From Minwuiaceae bacterium (lineage in GTDB: Bacteria; Pseudomonadota; Alphaproteobacteria; Minwuiales; Minwuiaceae), in contig JANQEE010000020.1 in the NCBI GenBank assembly GCA_028278525.1, positions 204,185-268,184 on the forward strand: 64,000 nucleotides of DNA, in the 5' to 3' direction. The notes under the pieces are model-generated. The model was not told the origin of the DNA, ran no database searches, and worked only from the letters and a program-made list of their open reading frames with translations. A program made the position numbers and the translations under genes. Shown in pieces: positions 7,578 to 16,940 of this stretch. Each line of letters starts with the position of its first letter. Positions within the stretch are counted from its first letter, which is position 1.

Positions 7578-8906
7578 TCACCCCGAGAACAGGTAGTTCG
7601 GCAGCCAGAGCGCGACGGCCGGGAACAGGACGATGATGAACAGGCCCAGAAGCTCCACCAGCGTATAGGGGCCGACCGACCAGTAGATGTCCTTCATCGT
7701 CACGTCCGGCGGCGCGACCGAGCGCAGGTAGAACAGGTTGAACCCGAACGGCGGGGTCATATAGCTGATCTCCATCATCACCACGAACAGGATGCCGAAC
7801 CAGATCGGGTCGAAGCCGTGGCTGGCGACCAGCGGCAGGAACACCGGCAGGGTGATCAGCATGATGCCGACGGGGTCGAGCACCATGCCGAGGATGAACA
7901 GCACGAACATCATGAAGCCGAGCGCGCCCCACTTACCGCCGGGGATCTGCTCGGTCAGGTGGGTGATGAATTCCTCGGCGCCCATCGCCGTGTAGGCGGT
8001 GGAGTAGGCGTGCGCGGCGAAGACGATCCAGGTGATGATCGTGGTCAACCGGAAGGTGCGCAGCACCGCCTCCGAGACGACGCGCCAGGACAGCTTGCGG
8101 TTCACGGCGCTGGCGACCAGGGCGCCGAAGACGCCGACCGCGGCGGCCTCGGTCACCGTGGCGAAGCCGCCGAAGATGGCGCCGAGCACGATGAAGATGA
8201 TGAAGATCGGCAGGAAAACCGAACGCAGCGCCCTGAGCTTTTCGCCCCAGTCGGCGCGTTCGTCCGCCGGCAGCGGCGGGCCGAGCTGCGGCTGGAACCA
8301 GCAGCGGATGCCGATATAGAGCGAGACAAGCGCGAACAGCAGGAGGCCGGGGCCGACGCCCGCGGCGAACAGCTTGCCGACGGAAACCTCGGTAATCAGC
8401 GCGTAGAGCACCATCAGGATCGACGGCGGGATCAGGATGCCCCAGCCGCCGCCGGCGTTGATCGCGCCGAGCGCGAGACGCTTGTCGTAGCCGCGCTGCA
8501 ACATCTGCGGCAGGGCGATGGTGCCCATGGTGACCACCGCGGCGCCCGAGATCCCGGACATCGCGGCAAAGATGGTGCAGATTAAGACCGTGCCGATGGC
8601 CAGGCCGCCGCGCACGCCGCCCCACCACAGATGCATCATGCGGTAAAGGTCGTGGGCGACGCCGCTTCGTTCCAGCAGCATCGCCATGAAGACGTAGAGC
8701 GGGATCGCGATCAGCGACGAGGTCTCCATCAGGTCCCACATCTTCGAGGCGATCAGGTAGAACGCGATGGGGCCCTGTACGAAGTAGAGGAAGATGACCG
8801 AGAGGCCGCCGAGCACGAAGGTGAGCGGCACGCCGAGCATGATGAAGGCGAACAGCAGGCCGAAGAACAGGACCGTCAGCAGCTCGATCGAGAAGACGTC
8901 AGCCAT
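7578..8906 (-). CDS. TRAP transporter large permease (DctM-type)
   Basis: 442 residues from the ATG at 8906, which shares its A with the stop of the small permease (TGATG). A longer frame exists but runs through dctQ. The protein is almost entirely hydrophobic, with about 12 membrane helices and the family motifs FAFIMLGVPLTFVLGG near the start, GISGAAVVTMGTIALP in the middle and LDPVGIMLITLPVFLPL near the end. DctM carries out sodium-coupled solute import together with a periplasmic binding protein. With 8906-9472 and 9580-10653 it makes a complete TRAP system. Confidence 0.92.
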   Translation of the reverse strand: MADVFSIELLTVLFFGLLFAFIMLGVPLTFVLGGLSVIFLYFVQGPIAFYLIASKMWDLMETSSLIAIPLYVFMAMLLERSGVAHDLYRMMHLWWGGVRGGLAIGTVLICTIFAAMSGISGAAVVTMGTIALPQMLQRGYDKRLALGAINAGGGWGILIPPSILMVLYALITEVSVGKLFAAGVGPGLLLFALVSLYIGIRCWFQPQLGPPLPADERADWGEKLRALRSVFLPIFIIFIVLGAIFGGFATVTEAAAVGVFGALVASAVNRKLSWRVVSEAVLRTFRLTTIITWIVFAAHAYSTAYTAMGAEEFITHLTEQIPGGKWGALGFMMFVLFILGMVLDPVGIMLITLPVFLPLVASHGFDPIWFGILFVVMMEISYMTPPFGFNLFYLRSVAPPDVTMKDIYWSVGPYTLVELLGLFIIVLFPAVALWLPNYLFSG

Positions 8907-9472
8907 CAGACGGTCTCCGTCCCGTCGCCATCGCCGTCGCGCAACGGCCCGTAGGCGGTCTCGTCGACCGGCAAGCCCATCACGATCATGATGTCGGCGA
9001 TCAGCTTCACAACGCCCTGCAAAAACAGCAGCGCCGCGGCGACGAAGATCATCGATTTCGAGGGCCAGATCGGCGGGCGCCAGGTGGTCTCGTAACTGAC
9101 CTCCCACCGGGAGATGCTGTCGGAGGCGAGCGAATAGCTCTCTTTCAGCAGGATGACGAGAAACAGGAAGAACAGGAACGACGTGGCGATGTCGACGATC
9201 GCCTTCTTGCGCGGCGAGAAGTTGCCGTAGAACAGGTCGACGTTGACGTGGTCGCGCCGCGCCAGCAAGTAGCCGCCGCCGATGATCGCATAAACGCCGA
9301 AGATCAGCTTCGAGGCCTGCGCCGACCAGGAGATCGGGCTTTCCGTCAGGTAGCGCATGATGACGTCGCCGAGCAGCAGTATGAACAGGATCAGGACCAC
9401 GTAGCTCACGGTCCGGCCGATCCAGGCGTTCACGGTGGTGATCGTGCGCGCAAATGCGGTGATGGCGCCCAT
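8906..9472 (-). CDS. TRAP transporter small permease (DctQ-type)
   Basis: 188 residues with four hydrophobic helices, the DctQ layout. Visible elements are LFILLLGDVIMRYL, ISWSAQASKLIFGVYAIIGG and RRDHVNVDLFYGNF, matching the family's W(S/A)-E/Q-E-x-x-R/K-x-L...G.A and HV(N/R)VD signatures. The ATG at 9472 follows GGAGAAGC. It overlaps dctM by one base, whereas 107 bases with a strong stem-loop separate it from dctP. Confidence 0.9.
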   Translation of the reverse strand: MGAITAFARTITTVNAWIGRTVSYVVLILFILLLGDVIMRYLTESPISWSAQASKLIFGVYAIIGGGYLLARRDHVNVDLFYGNFSPRKKAIVDIATSFLFFLFLVILLKESYSLASDSISRWEVSYETTWRPPIWPSKSMIFVAAALLFLQGVVKLIADIMIVMGLPVDETAYGPLRDGDGDGTETV

Positions 9473-9501
9473 TGCTTCTCCAATCCGCCGTACGGCGTCA
9501 C

Positions 9502-9546
9502 GCGCCGTTATCCGGGACCTCTATGTCAGAGGCCCCGGATCGGCGC
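9502..9546. other. Intercistronic stem-loop between dctP and dctQ
   Basis: Bases 9502-9522 pair with 9528-9546 (GCGCCG..ATCCGGG..CCTCT against AGAGG..CCCGGAT..CGGCGC) around the loop ATGTC. In operons where a binding protein precedes its permeases, such hairpins often stabilise the upstream message so that more binding protein than permease is made. That role is inferred from position. Confidence 0.55.
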
Positions 9547-9579
9547 GGCAGTGTCGTGATGGCCTAGGTCAAGGCCGGG

Positions 9580-10653
9580 TCAGGCGTAGCCGAGGTCTTT
9601 CAGGAAGGCGAGCAGCATGTCCGTCGCTTTCTCGGCATTGCCGCCCTTGGCGCGTTCTTCCTTGAGGATCGCCGCCGAGGCTTCGGTGAACTTCGCCAGC
9701 ACGGCGTCGGGGAACTGGGCGACGGTGACGTTCTGCTCCGCCACGCCCTGGGAAAGCGCGACGCGCTCCTTGTACTGGTACTCGGTGGTCCGCTTCCAGA
9801 AGCGCATGTCGAGCAGGTCGAGGAACTCCTCGCGCAGATCCTCCGGCAGGGCGTCGACGGCGCCCTTGTTCATGATCAGCGTGTCCATGGCGAGACCCAT
9901 GGTCGGCTTCATGTGGAACTTGGCGACTTCCCACAGGCTCATCGACTTGGCGCCCTGGGCCGCGCCCCAATGGGCGCCGTCGACAACGCCGCTGGCGAGG
10001 CTCTGGTAGAGCTCCGGCCCGGCGATGTATTGCGGCGACGCGCCCGCGGCTTCGAGGTACTTCAGGTAGCTGCCGGACGAGCGCAGCTTCAGCTTGGCGA
10101 AGTCGTCCAGCGTCTCGATCGGTTTCGAGACCACCAGCTCGGTCGGATAGATCTTTTCCGCCCGGCTCATGACGCCGTGCTTGGCCAGATCCTCGTTCAA
10201 CATGTCCTCGAGACCCATGTTCTTGAGGAAATGCGAGAACTCCCACGGCTCGCGGAGGGTGCCCGGCACGCCGAGCGCCAGGCCCGCGGTCGACGCCTCG
10301 CCGAGGATATAGCCCGGCGAAATGGTGCCCATCTCGACCACGCCGCGGCGCACGATGTTGAAGATCTCGGCGCCCTTGGCGAACTCGCCCGCGCCGAAGA
10401 GCTGCAGCTTGAAGCGGCCGCCGGTGTTCTCTTCCAGCTCGTTGGCGATGATCGTCAGGCTGTCGCCGTAGGAGGCGGACGCCTTGGGCCAGTGCGACTG
10501 CACCTTCCAGGTGACCTTCTCCGCCGCCCTGGCCGAGCCGATCACGGCCGGCGCCGCAACCAGCGCCGCGCCGCCCGCAAGCGCGCTGCGCCGGGTGACC
10601 GTGGTCTTGTTCGATGTCATGGCATTTTTTCCTTCCGCGTTATGATTCGTCAT
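9580..10653 (-). CDS. TRAP transporter substrate-binding protein (DctP-type), Tat-exported
   Basis: 357 residues from the ATG at 10653, chosen because GGAGG lies seven bases before it. A second ATG at 10620 would also leave an intact signal. The N-terminus holds a twin-arginine leader, TVTRRSALAGGAALVAAPAV followed by an ASARA-like cleavage site, as in many Tat-exported TRAP receptors. The mature part has the DctP fold: KVQSHWP at the start, the ligand-binding KLRSSG segment (the Arg that usually pairs with a substrate carboxylate), and a C-terminal helical end. The ligand is probably an organic acid, but this cannot be fixed from sequence. Confidence 0.9.
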   Translation of the reverse strand: MTNHNAEGKNAMTSNKTTVTRRSALAGGAALVAAPAVIGSARAAEKVTWKVQSHWPKASASYGDSLTIIANELEENTGGRFKLQLFGAGEFAKGAEIFNIVRRGVVEMGTISPGYILGEASTAGLALGVPGTLREPWEFSHFLKNMGLEDMLNEDLAKHGVMSRAEKIYPTELVVSKPIETLDDFAKLKLRSSGSYLKYLEAAGASPQYIAGPELYQSLASGVVDGAHWGAAQGAKSMSLWEVAKFHMKPTMGLAMDTLIMNKGAVDALPEDLREEFLDLLDMRFWKRTTEYQYKERVALSQGVAEQNVTVAQFPDAVLAKFTEASAAILKEERAKGGNAEKATDMLLAFLKDLGYA

Positions 10654-11077
10654 CGTTCTTCCTCCGCGGCCGCCTGCCAATCAATCGCGCCGCAATTGCG
10701 GACGCGACCATCGGCGGCCGGCCGGACAACCTGTTGTGGGGAGTTCGCCAAGCCGCGATCGCGCCTGCCTCGCCGTTCGGACGCATGGCCCGGTCGGCGG
10801 CAAGCCGGCGGTCCAAACCCTTTGCCCCGTCCCTTCGTTCAATAGTAGCCAAACCGCCCGCGATTTCCAGGCCGTCCGTTGATGGTCTTTTCCCCGAAAT
10901 CAATACACAAAAGGTTGTGTGACGGCGGACGATCCGACCATCAAGCTTTTGTTAACAGGGCGCGCCGCATCCTCGGCCCATGACAGCAAGCCCGGTTTCG
11001 CCACGTCTAAGCCTCAATTCCGTCACGTTCGGCGGGTTTTCTGCGCCGATGGCGATCTCCACAAGGAGTACGGGCCG
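10654..11077. other. Divergent intergenic region between dctP and murI
   Basis: These 424 bases hold no convincing gene. The one clear signal is ACACAA-AAGG-TTGTGT (10905-10920), a 6-bp inverted repeat in an AT-richer patch. It could be an operator for the TRAP operon; GntR-type sites often have a TGT...ACA form. The murI ribosome site AAGGAG is at the right end. The frame that extends murI upstream to 10919 is not conserved-looking. Confidence 0.45.
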
Positions 11078-11947
11078 ATGATCGGGCTGTTCGATTCCGG
11101 GTCCGGCGGGCTGACCATTTTCAGGGCGTGCGCGGCGCGGCTGCCGGAACAGCCGTTCCTGTATCTCGGCGACCACGGGCGGGCGCCCTACGGCCACCGG
11201 GACAACCGGGAGATCCTGGCGTTCACCACGGAGATGGTCGAGACGCTGTTCGGGCAGGGCTGCAGGCTGGTGGTGCTGGCCTGCAATACGGCGGCGGCGG
11301 TGGCGTTGCGCACGATCCAGCAGGACTGGCTGCCGGAACGCTATCCGGATCATAGAGTGCTGGGCGTACTGGTGCCGACGGTGGAGGCGCTGTCCGGCGT
11401 GCCCTGGCACCAGACCGAACCGGACGGCCGGGACGACGAGCCGCACCGGACCATCGCGCTGTTCGCCACCACCAAGACGGTCGAGGCGCGGTCTTACGTC
11501 GAGGAAGTCGCAAAACGGGCGCCGCGGACGCGGATCGTACAACAGGCCTGCCCGGGACTGGTCGCGGCCATCGAGGACGGCGCGAGCCCGGCCACGCTGT
11601 CGCAAGCCGTGGCGCGGCATGTCGACGCCTTGTACGAACAAGCGGCGCCGGAGGAGATCGACGGTGTCGTGCTCGGCTGCACCCACTTCCCGCTTGTTGA
11701 GGCCGCGTTCAGGGCATCGCTGCCGGACGGCGTGCCGATCGTTTCCCAACCGGCCATCGTCGCGGACTCGCTGGCCCGGTATCTGGCGCGGCATCCGCGC
11801 TTCGCCGAAACCGGCGCGAGCGAGGCGCGGCTGCTGACGACCGGAGACCGGCGGGCCGCCGATACGGTCGGCGGCCGCCTGGCCGGACTGGCCCACCGCT
11901 TCGAAGCCCTGCCCGCGACGGGCGGCGCCCGACAGGCCGCCGGGTAG
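11078..11947 (+). CDS. murI: Glutamate racemase
   Basis: 289 residues from ATG 11078, preceded by AAGGAG; the frame is open back to 10919 but the family begins exactly at IGLFDSGSGGLT. MurI interconverts L- and D-glutamate for peptidoglycan. The two catalytic cysteines are visible: C69 in LACNTAAA and C201 in LGCTHFPLV. Substrate-binding GDHGRAPYG replaces the more common GDTARVPYG, and an acidic insertion (WHQTEPDGRDDEPHR, about 110-124) lengthens the loop between the domains. These are family-permitted variations. The gene stands alone, divergent from the TRAP operon. Confidence 0.92.
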   Translation: MIGLFDSGSGGLTIFRACAARLPEQPFLYLGDHGRAPYGHRDNREILAFTTEMVETLFGQGCRLVVLACNTAAAVALRTIQQDWLPERYPDHRVLGVLVPTVEALSGVPWHQTEPDGRDDEPHRTIALFATTKTVEARSYVEEVAKRAPRTRIVQQACPGLVAAIEDGASPATLSQAVARHVDALYEQAAPEEIDGVVLGCTHFPLVEAAFRASLPDGVPIVSQPAIVADSLARYLARHPRFAETGASEARLLTTGDRRAADTVGGRLAGLAHRFEALPATGGARQAAG

Positions 11948-12168
11948 CGGAAACACTCATCCCTGAAAATTTTGGCGGCCAAGCGTAACCGGCGCGCCAT
12001 ACTGGACTCCAAGAGTCCAAGGGTTTCGCAACCGCCGATAGACGGTGGGTATCGGAACCATTGCAAATCGGTATTTCCGTTTGCCGCCGGGTGTTCCCAT
12101 TTTTAATACAACCGGGAAAGCGGCGGGCCTGAAGCGGGCCAACACGTGGGGACCAGGAGGAAAGCCAC

Positions 12169-13692
12169 ATGACCGGGATGCTACCGGAGTTCGTCGTCCA
12201 GACGCTGACGTTTCTGGCGGTCGTCTTCATATTCGCGATCGGCGCGGGGGTGCTGCTGCTCGCCGTTCTCTACATCCTCGACGTCACCCAGACCGCACAC
12301 GCAATCCGGCGCAACTATCCGGTGATCGGCCGGTTCCGGTATTTCTTCGAGCATATGGGCACCTTCTTCCGGCAGTACTTCTTCGCCATGGACCGGGAGG
12401 AGATGCCGTTCAACCGGGAGCAGCGAAGCTACGTCTACCGGGCGGCGAAGGATGTGGACACCACCATCGCCTTCGGCTCGACCCGCGACCTGAAGCCGAC
12501 GGGCACGGTGATGTTCGTCAATTGCCCGTTCCCGACCCTTGAAAGGGATGCCGGGGAGACGTCGGCCGTGACCATCGGGCCGTACTGCGGGAACCCTTAC
12601 ACGACCGCCAGCCTGTTCAACATATCGGGCATGAGTTACGGCGCAATCTCCAAGGTCGCGGTGCAGGCGCTGTCGAAAGGCGCCGCGGCGGCCGGGGCCT
12701 GGATGAATACGGGCGAGGGCGCGCTGTCGCCCTATCATCTGGAAGGCGGCGCGGACATCGTATTCCAGATCGGGACCGCCAAATACGGCGTGCGTGACGA
12801 GGCCGGCAGCTTAAGCGAAGAGAAACTGCGCGAGGTCGCAGCGCACGACCAGGTCAAGATGTTCGAGATCAAGATGAGCCAGGGCGCCAAGCCCGGCAAA
12901 GGCGGCATCCTGCCGGGCGCCAAGGTCAGCCCGGAAATCGCCGAGATCCGCGGCATTCCCGCCGGCCAGGATTCGATCAGCCCGAACCGGCATCCGGACG
13001 TGGACAATCCCGGCGAATTGCTGGACCTGATCGACCGCGTCCGCCGGACCACCGGCAAGCCGGTCGGGTTCAAATCCGTGATCGGGGCCTATGGCTGGCT
13101 GGACGGGCTGTTCAAGGAAATCCACAAGCGCGGCATCGAAACCGCGCCGGACTTCATCACCATCGACAGCGCCGACGGCGGCACCGGCGCGGCGCCGTCC
13201 AGCCTGATGGATTATGTCGGCCTGCCGATTTACGAAAGCCTGCCGATGGTCGTCGACCGCCTGGTGGCGCACGGCCTGCGCGACCGGATCAAGGTGATCG
13301 CCTCCGGCAAGCTTATCACGCCGGCGGACGTCGCCTGGGCGCTCTGCGTCGGGGCAGACTTCTGCGTCTCGGCGCGCGGCTTCATGTTCGCGCTCGGCTG
13401 CATCCAGGCCCTGCAGTGCAACAAGAACACCTGCCCGACCGGGATAACCACGCATAACCCCAGGCTGCAGCGCGGGCTGGACCCGGCGGATAAAGCGGTC
13501 CGCGTAGAGCACTACATCAAGAACATGGTGCATGAGGTCGAGGTCATCGCCCATTCCTGCGGCGTGCCGGAGCCGCGCCGGTTCCGGCGCTTCCATGCAC
13601 GCATGGTTCGGCCGGACGGACGGTCGCTGCCGATCGACGAGATCTACCCGGACATGGAGCCGGGCTCCGCACGCGCGGGAGCAGCGGAATGA
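12169..13692 (+). CDS. FMN-binding glutamate synthase family protein (membrane-anchored GltB-like domain)
   Basis: 507 residues with an AGGAGG ribosome site. One hydrophobic helix (about 10-37) is followed by a glutamate synthase central/FMN domain: FNISGMSYGAISKVAVQALS, NTGEGALSPYH, KPGKGGILPGAKV, IDSADGGTGAAPSSLMDYVG and the 3Fe-4S-like Cys pattern around CIQALQCNKNTCPTGI. Stand-alone proteins of this type lack the glutaminase domain of GltB and their reaction is unproven. The gene overlaps the following aldehyde dehydrogenase by ATGA, so it is the first gene of a three-gene operon with an acetolactate synthase-like enzyme, which argues for a catabolic role rather than nitrogen assimilation. 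Confidence 0.88.
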   Translation: MTGMLPEFVVQTLTFLAVVFIFAIGAGVLLLAVLYILDVTQTAHAIRRNYPVIGRFRYFFEHMGTFFRQYFFAMDREEMPFNREQRSYVYRAAKDVDTTIAFGSTRDLKPTGTVMFVNCPFPTLERDAGETSAVTIGPYCGNPYTTASLFNISGMSYGAISKVAVQALSKGAAAAGAWMNTGEGALSPYHLEGGADIVFQIGTAKYGVRDEAGSLSEEKLREVAAHDQVKMFEIKMSQGAKPGKGGILPGAKVSPEIAEIRGIPAGQDSISPNRHPDVDNPGELLDLIDRVRRTTGKPVGFKSVIGAYGWLDGLFKEIHKRGIETAPDFITIDSADGGTGAAPSSLMDYVGLPIYESLPMVVDRLVAHGLRDRIKVIASGKLITPADVAWALCVGADFCVSARGFMFALGCIQALQCNKNTCPTGITTHNPRLQRGLDPADKAVRVEHYIKNMVHEVEVIAHSCGVPEPRRFRRFHARMVRPDGRSLPIDEIYPDMEPGSARAGAAE

Positions 13693-15089
13693 CGGCGCGA
13701 ACACTTACAGTCACTGCGCCCTACGACGGTTCGGCGATCGCGCCTGTCCCCGTGGCGGGAGCGACCGAGGTCGAAGACGCCTTGAGCACGGCGGCCGCGC
13801 TGCACCGGGACCGCGACCGGTGGCTCGCCCTGCCGGAACGGCTGGCGGTATTGCGCCGCGCCGCAGAGATCATGGCCGAGGAGGCGGAGACGCTGGCGGT
13901 CAACGCGGCGCGCGAGGGCGGCAAGCCGCTGATCGATTCCCGGGTCGAGGTCGCGCGGGCAATCGACTGCCTGCATATCTGCGTCGAGACGATGCGCACC
14001 GAGGCCGGCGCGGTGATCCCGATGGACGTGAACGGCGCCTCGGCCGGCCGGATCGCCATGACGCGGCACGAACCGATCGGCGTGGTGGTCGCGGTCAGCG
14101 CCTTCAATCATCCGCTCAACCTGATCGCGCACCAGGTGGCGCCGGCCGTGGCGGCTGGCTGCCCGGTCATCGTCAAGCCGTCGGAAGACACGCCGCTGTC
14201 GTGCCTCAGGTTCGTCCAGATCCTGCATGAGGCCGGCCTGCCGGAGGCGTGGTGCCGGGCGCTGGTGATCGAAGACCTGGCGGTCGCGGAGGCGCTGGCG
14301 ACCGATCCACGGGTCGGGTTCTTCAGCTTCATCGGCAGCGCCCGGGTCGGCTGGCACCTGCGGTCCAAACTGGCGCCGGGCACGCGCTGCGCCCTGGAGC
14401 ATGGCGGGGCGGCGCCGGTGATCCTGTCGCAGGACGCCGACCGGAAGGCGGCGCTGGAAGCGATCCTGAAAGGCGGCTTCTACCATGCGGGACAGGTCTG
14501 CGTTTCGGTGCAGCGGGTGTTTGCCGACCGCCGGATCGCGAAAACCTTCGCGGACCAACTGGCAGCCGCGGCGGCCGCGCTTACCGTCGGCGATCCGACG
14601 GAGGCGGCGACGGACGTCGGACCGCTGATCCGCCCCCGCGAGGTGACGCGTGTGGCCGAGTGGGTCGACGAAGCGGTCGATGCGGGGGCCGAACTTCTGA
14701 CCGGCGGTAAGGCGCTCAGCGAATACTGCTATGCCCCGACGGTGCTGTACGACCCGCCGGGCGACGTTCGGATGTCGACGGCGGAGGTTTTCGGGCCGGT
14801 TGTCGCCGTCTATCCATACGACGACCTGGACGACGCCTTAACACGCGCCAATTCACTTGAGTACGCGTTCCAGGCGGCGGTGTTCACGCAGGATATCGAT
14901 CTCGCGATGCGCGCGTTCTCGCGGCTGGACGCCTCCGCCGTGATGGTCAACGACCATACCGCGTTCCGCGTCGACTGGATGCCGTTCGCCGGCCTGAAGC
15001 AGTCGGGCCTCGGGGTCGGCGGCATCCCACACACCATACGAGACATGCAAACCGAGAAGATGCTGATGGTCCGCTCGCCGGGACTTTGA
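13689..15089 (+). CDS. Aldehyde dehydrogenase family protein
   Basis: 466 residues, starting in a 4-base ATGA overlap with the preceding gene. NAD(P)-dependent aldehyde dehydrogenase hallmarks are all present: N140 in SAFNHPLN, the Rossmann FIGSARVGWHL, general-base E237 in LEHGGAAPV, nucleophile C271 in GGFYHAGQVCVSV, and the late EVFGPVVAVYPY. It is close in length and motif detail to the phosphonoacetaldehyde/sulfoacetaldehyde/lactaldehyde dehydrogenase group, but the substrate is not assignable. Next door is a ThDP enzyme able to make or cleave 2-oxo compounds, so it may oxidise an aldehyde released by that enzyme. Confidence 0.9.
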   Translation: MTARTLTVTAPYDGSAIAPVPVAGATEVEDALSTAAALHRDRDRWLALPERLAVLRRAAEIMAEEAETLAVNAAREGGKPLIDSRVEVARAIDCLHICVETMRTEAGAVIPMDVNGASAGRIAMTRHEPIGVVVAVSAFNHPLNLIAHQVAPAVAAGCPVIVKPSEDTPLSCLRFVQILHEAGLPEAWCRALVIEDLAVAEALATDPRVGFFSFIGSARVGWHLRSKLAPGTRCALEHGGAAPVILSQDADRKAALEAILKGGFYHAGQVCVSVQRVFADRRIAKTFADQLAAAAAALTVGDPTEAATDVGPLIRPREVTRVAEWVDEAVDAGAELLTGGKALSEYCYAPTVLYDPPGDVRMSTAEVFGPVVAVYPYDDLDDALTRANSLEYAFQAAVFTQDIDLAMRAFSRLDASAVMVNDHTAFRVDWMPFAGLKQSGLGVGGIPHTIRDMQTEKMLMVRSPGL

Positions 15090-15119
15090 GCGGACGACAG
15101 AACCATGGGAGACGGAACG

Positions 15120-16778
15120 ATGAAAGCCTCAGACCTGTTCGTACGCTGCCTGGAGGAGGAAGGCGTCGAGCATATCTTCGGCGTGCCGGGCGAGGAGAAC
15201 GCCGACCTGATGATTTCGCTGATGGACAGCGATATCGAGTTCGTGCTGTGCCGGCACGAACAGGCGGCGGCGTTCATGGCCGACGCCTACGGCCGGCTGA
15301 CCGGCAAGGCCGGAGTCTGCCTGGCAACGCTCGGCCCCGGCGCGACCAACCTGGTGACCGGCGTCGCGGACGCGAACATGGACCGATCGCCGCTGGTCGC
15401 GATTATCGGCCAGGGGTCGACCAACCGGCTGCATAAGGAAAGCCACCAGAACATGGACGCGATCGGCATGTTCAAGCCGATCTCCAAATGGGCGCATTCG
15501 ATCACCAATGCCGCCACTGTGCCGGAAGTGCTGCGTAAGGCGTTCAAGATGGCGGCGATGGAGAAACCGGGCGCGACGATCATCGAACTGCCGGAGGACG
15601 TCGCCAAGGCAAGCATCGACCTCACGCCGATGCAGGCGGAGAAGACGCGGCGGCCGGCGGCCGACCATAAGGCGGTGGCCAAAGCGGTCGAACTGATCGC
15701 CGCCGCCAAGCGGCCGATCATCCTGGCCGGCAACGGCGCGGTGCGCAAACGCGCGGCGAAGCAACTGCGCCGGCTGGCGCGCAAGACCGGCATCGGCGTG
15801 GTCAATACCTTCATGGGCAAGGGCGCGGTGCCGCTGGACGACCCGCACTGCCTGTTCACCATCGGCCTGCAGGGCCGGGACCATATCAGCTTCGCCTTCG
15901 ACGAGGCGGACACGGTGATCGCGGTCGGCTACGACCTGGTCGAATTCGCGCCGGAATTCTGGAACAAGGATGGGGACAAGACGATCATCCATATCGATTT
16001 CGAGCCGGCGGAGATCGACAGCGCCTATCCGGTGACGGTGGACGTGGTGTCCGACACGGCGGACGCGCTGTGGCAGATCAACGAGGAACTGAACCGGGCT
16101 CACGAGGACCGGCTGCCGCTGTTCGACATCGAAGGGCGGGCCGTGCTGCGCCAAGCGATCTGGGACGACCTGAACGCGGAAGCGGCGGATACGTCGTTTC
16201 CGATGAAGCCGCAGCGGATCCTGACCGACCTGCGCGAGGCGCTTGGACCGGACGACATTCTGCTGTCCGACGTCGGCGCCCATAAAATGTGGGTCGCGCG
16301 CTATTACCAGTGCTATCAGCCGAACACCTGCCTGATCTCGAACGGTTTCTGCTCCATGGGGTTCGCGCTGCCGGGCGCGATCGGCGCCAAGATGGCGTTC
16401 CCCGAACGGCGGGTCGCGGCGGTCTGCGGCGACGCCGGGTTCCTGATGAACGTGCAGGACCTGGAGACGGCGGTGCGGCTGAAGCTGAACTTCGTCTGCC
16501 TGGTCTGGGTCGACGGCGAATACGGCCTGATCAAGTGGAAGCAGCAGAACCACTACGACGGCAAGCATTCCGACCTCGCCTTCAACAACCCGGACTTCGA
16601 ACTGCTGGCGCAGTCGTTCGGGATGTGGGGACGCACCCTGACAGGGCCGGACCAGTTGCAGCCGGCGCTGGACGAGGCGTTCGCGCAAGACGGGCCGGCG
16701 CTGCTCGCCATCCCGGTCGACTATGCGGAAAACCGCAAACTGACCGAACGGCTCGGCAACCTGATCTGCCCGATCTGA
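15120..16778 (+). CDS. Acetolactate synthase large subunit-like ThDP enzyme
   Basis: 552 residues from ATG 15120, with GGGAGACGG upstream; an ATG at 15105 is also in frame. Three ThDP-enzyme domains are seen: the PYR domain with GVPGEENADL and activating E47 in CRHEQAAAFMADAYG, the middle domain with the RPIILAGNGA stretch, and the PP domain with GDAGFLMN and WKQQNHY. The pattern matches catabolic acetolactate synthases; there is no small regulatory subunit nearby. Close relatives include sulfoacetaldehyde acetyltransferase and other 2-oxoacid enzymes, so the reaction is uncertain. It is the last gene of the operon and is followed by a strong palindrome. Confidence 0.85.
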   Translation: MKASDLFVRCLEEEGVEHIFGVPGEENADLMISLMDSDIEFVLCRHEQAAAFMADAYGRLTGKAGVCLATLGPGATNLVTGVADANMDRSPLVAIIGQGSTNRLHKESHQNMDAIGMFKPISKWAHSITNAATVPEVLRKAFKMAAMEKPGATIIELPEDVAKASIDLTPMQAEKTRRPAADHKAVAKAVELIAAAKRPIILAGNGAVRKRAAKQLRRLARKTGIGVVNTFMGKGAVPLDDPHCLFTIGLQGRDHISFAFDEADTVIAVGYDLVEFAPEFWNKDGDKTIIHIDFEPAEIDSAYPVTVDVVSDTADALWQINEELNRAHEDRLPLFDIEGRAVLRQAIWDDLNAEAADTSFPMKPQRILTDLREALGPDDILLSDVGAHKMWVARYYQCYQPNTCLISNGFCSMGFALPGAIGAKMAFPERRVAAVCGDAGFLMNVQDLETAVRLKLNFVCLVWVDGEYGLIKWKQQNHYDGKHSDLAFNNPDFELLAQSFGMWGRTLTGPDQLQPALDEAFAQDGPALLAIPVDYAENRKLTERLGNLICPI

Positions 16779-16793
16779 CTTTGTTGTTACAGC

Positions 16794-16869
16794 TCGACCC
16801 GTCCCGCTCCCCCGTCCCAACCACCCCAAGGGTGACCTCATGGCTGATTGGGACGGGGGAGCGGGACGG
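16794..16869. repeat. Dispersed GC-rich palindrome, family C copy 1
   Basis: CCGTCCCGCTCCCCCGTCCCAA on the left pairs with TTGGGACGGGGGAGCGGGACGG on the right across a loop of about 25 bases. The same element is at 23295-23379 and is cut by the window end at 63963. The position just after the acetolactate synthase-like gene suggests it also ends that transcript. Confidence 0.8.
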
Positions 16870-16940
16870 CTAAGACACCGCCCGATGACCGTCATAACCA
16901 GAAACCAAAAACAAACCTCAACCGTCGGAGAGTGAGACTC

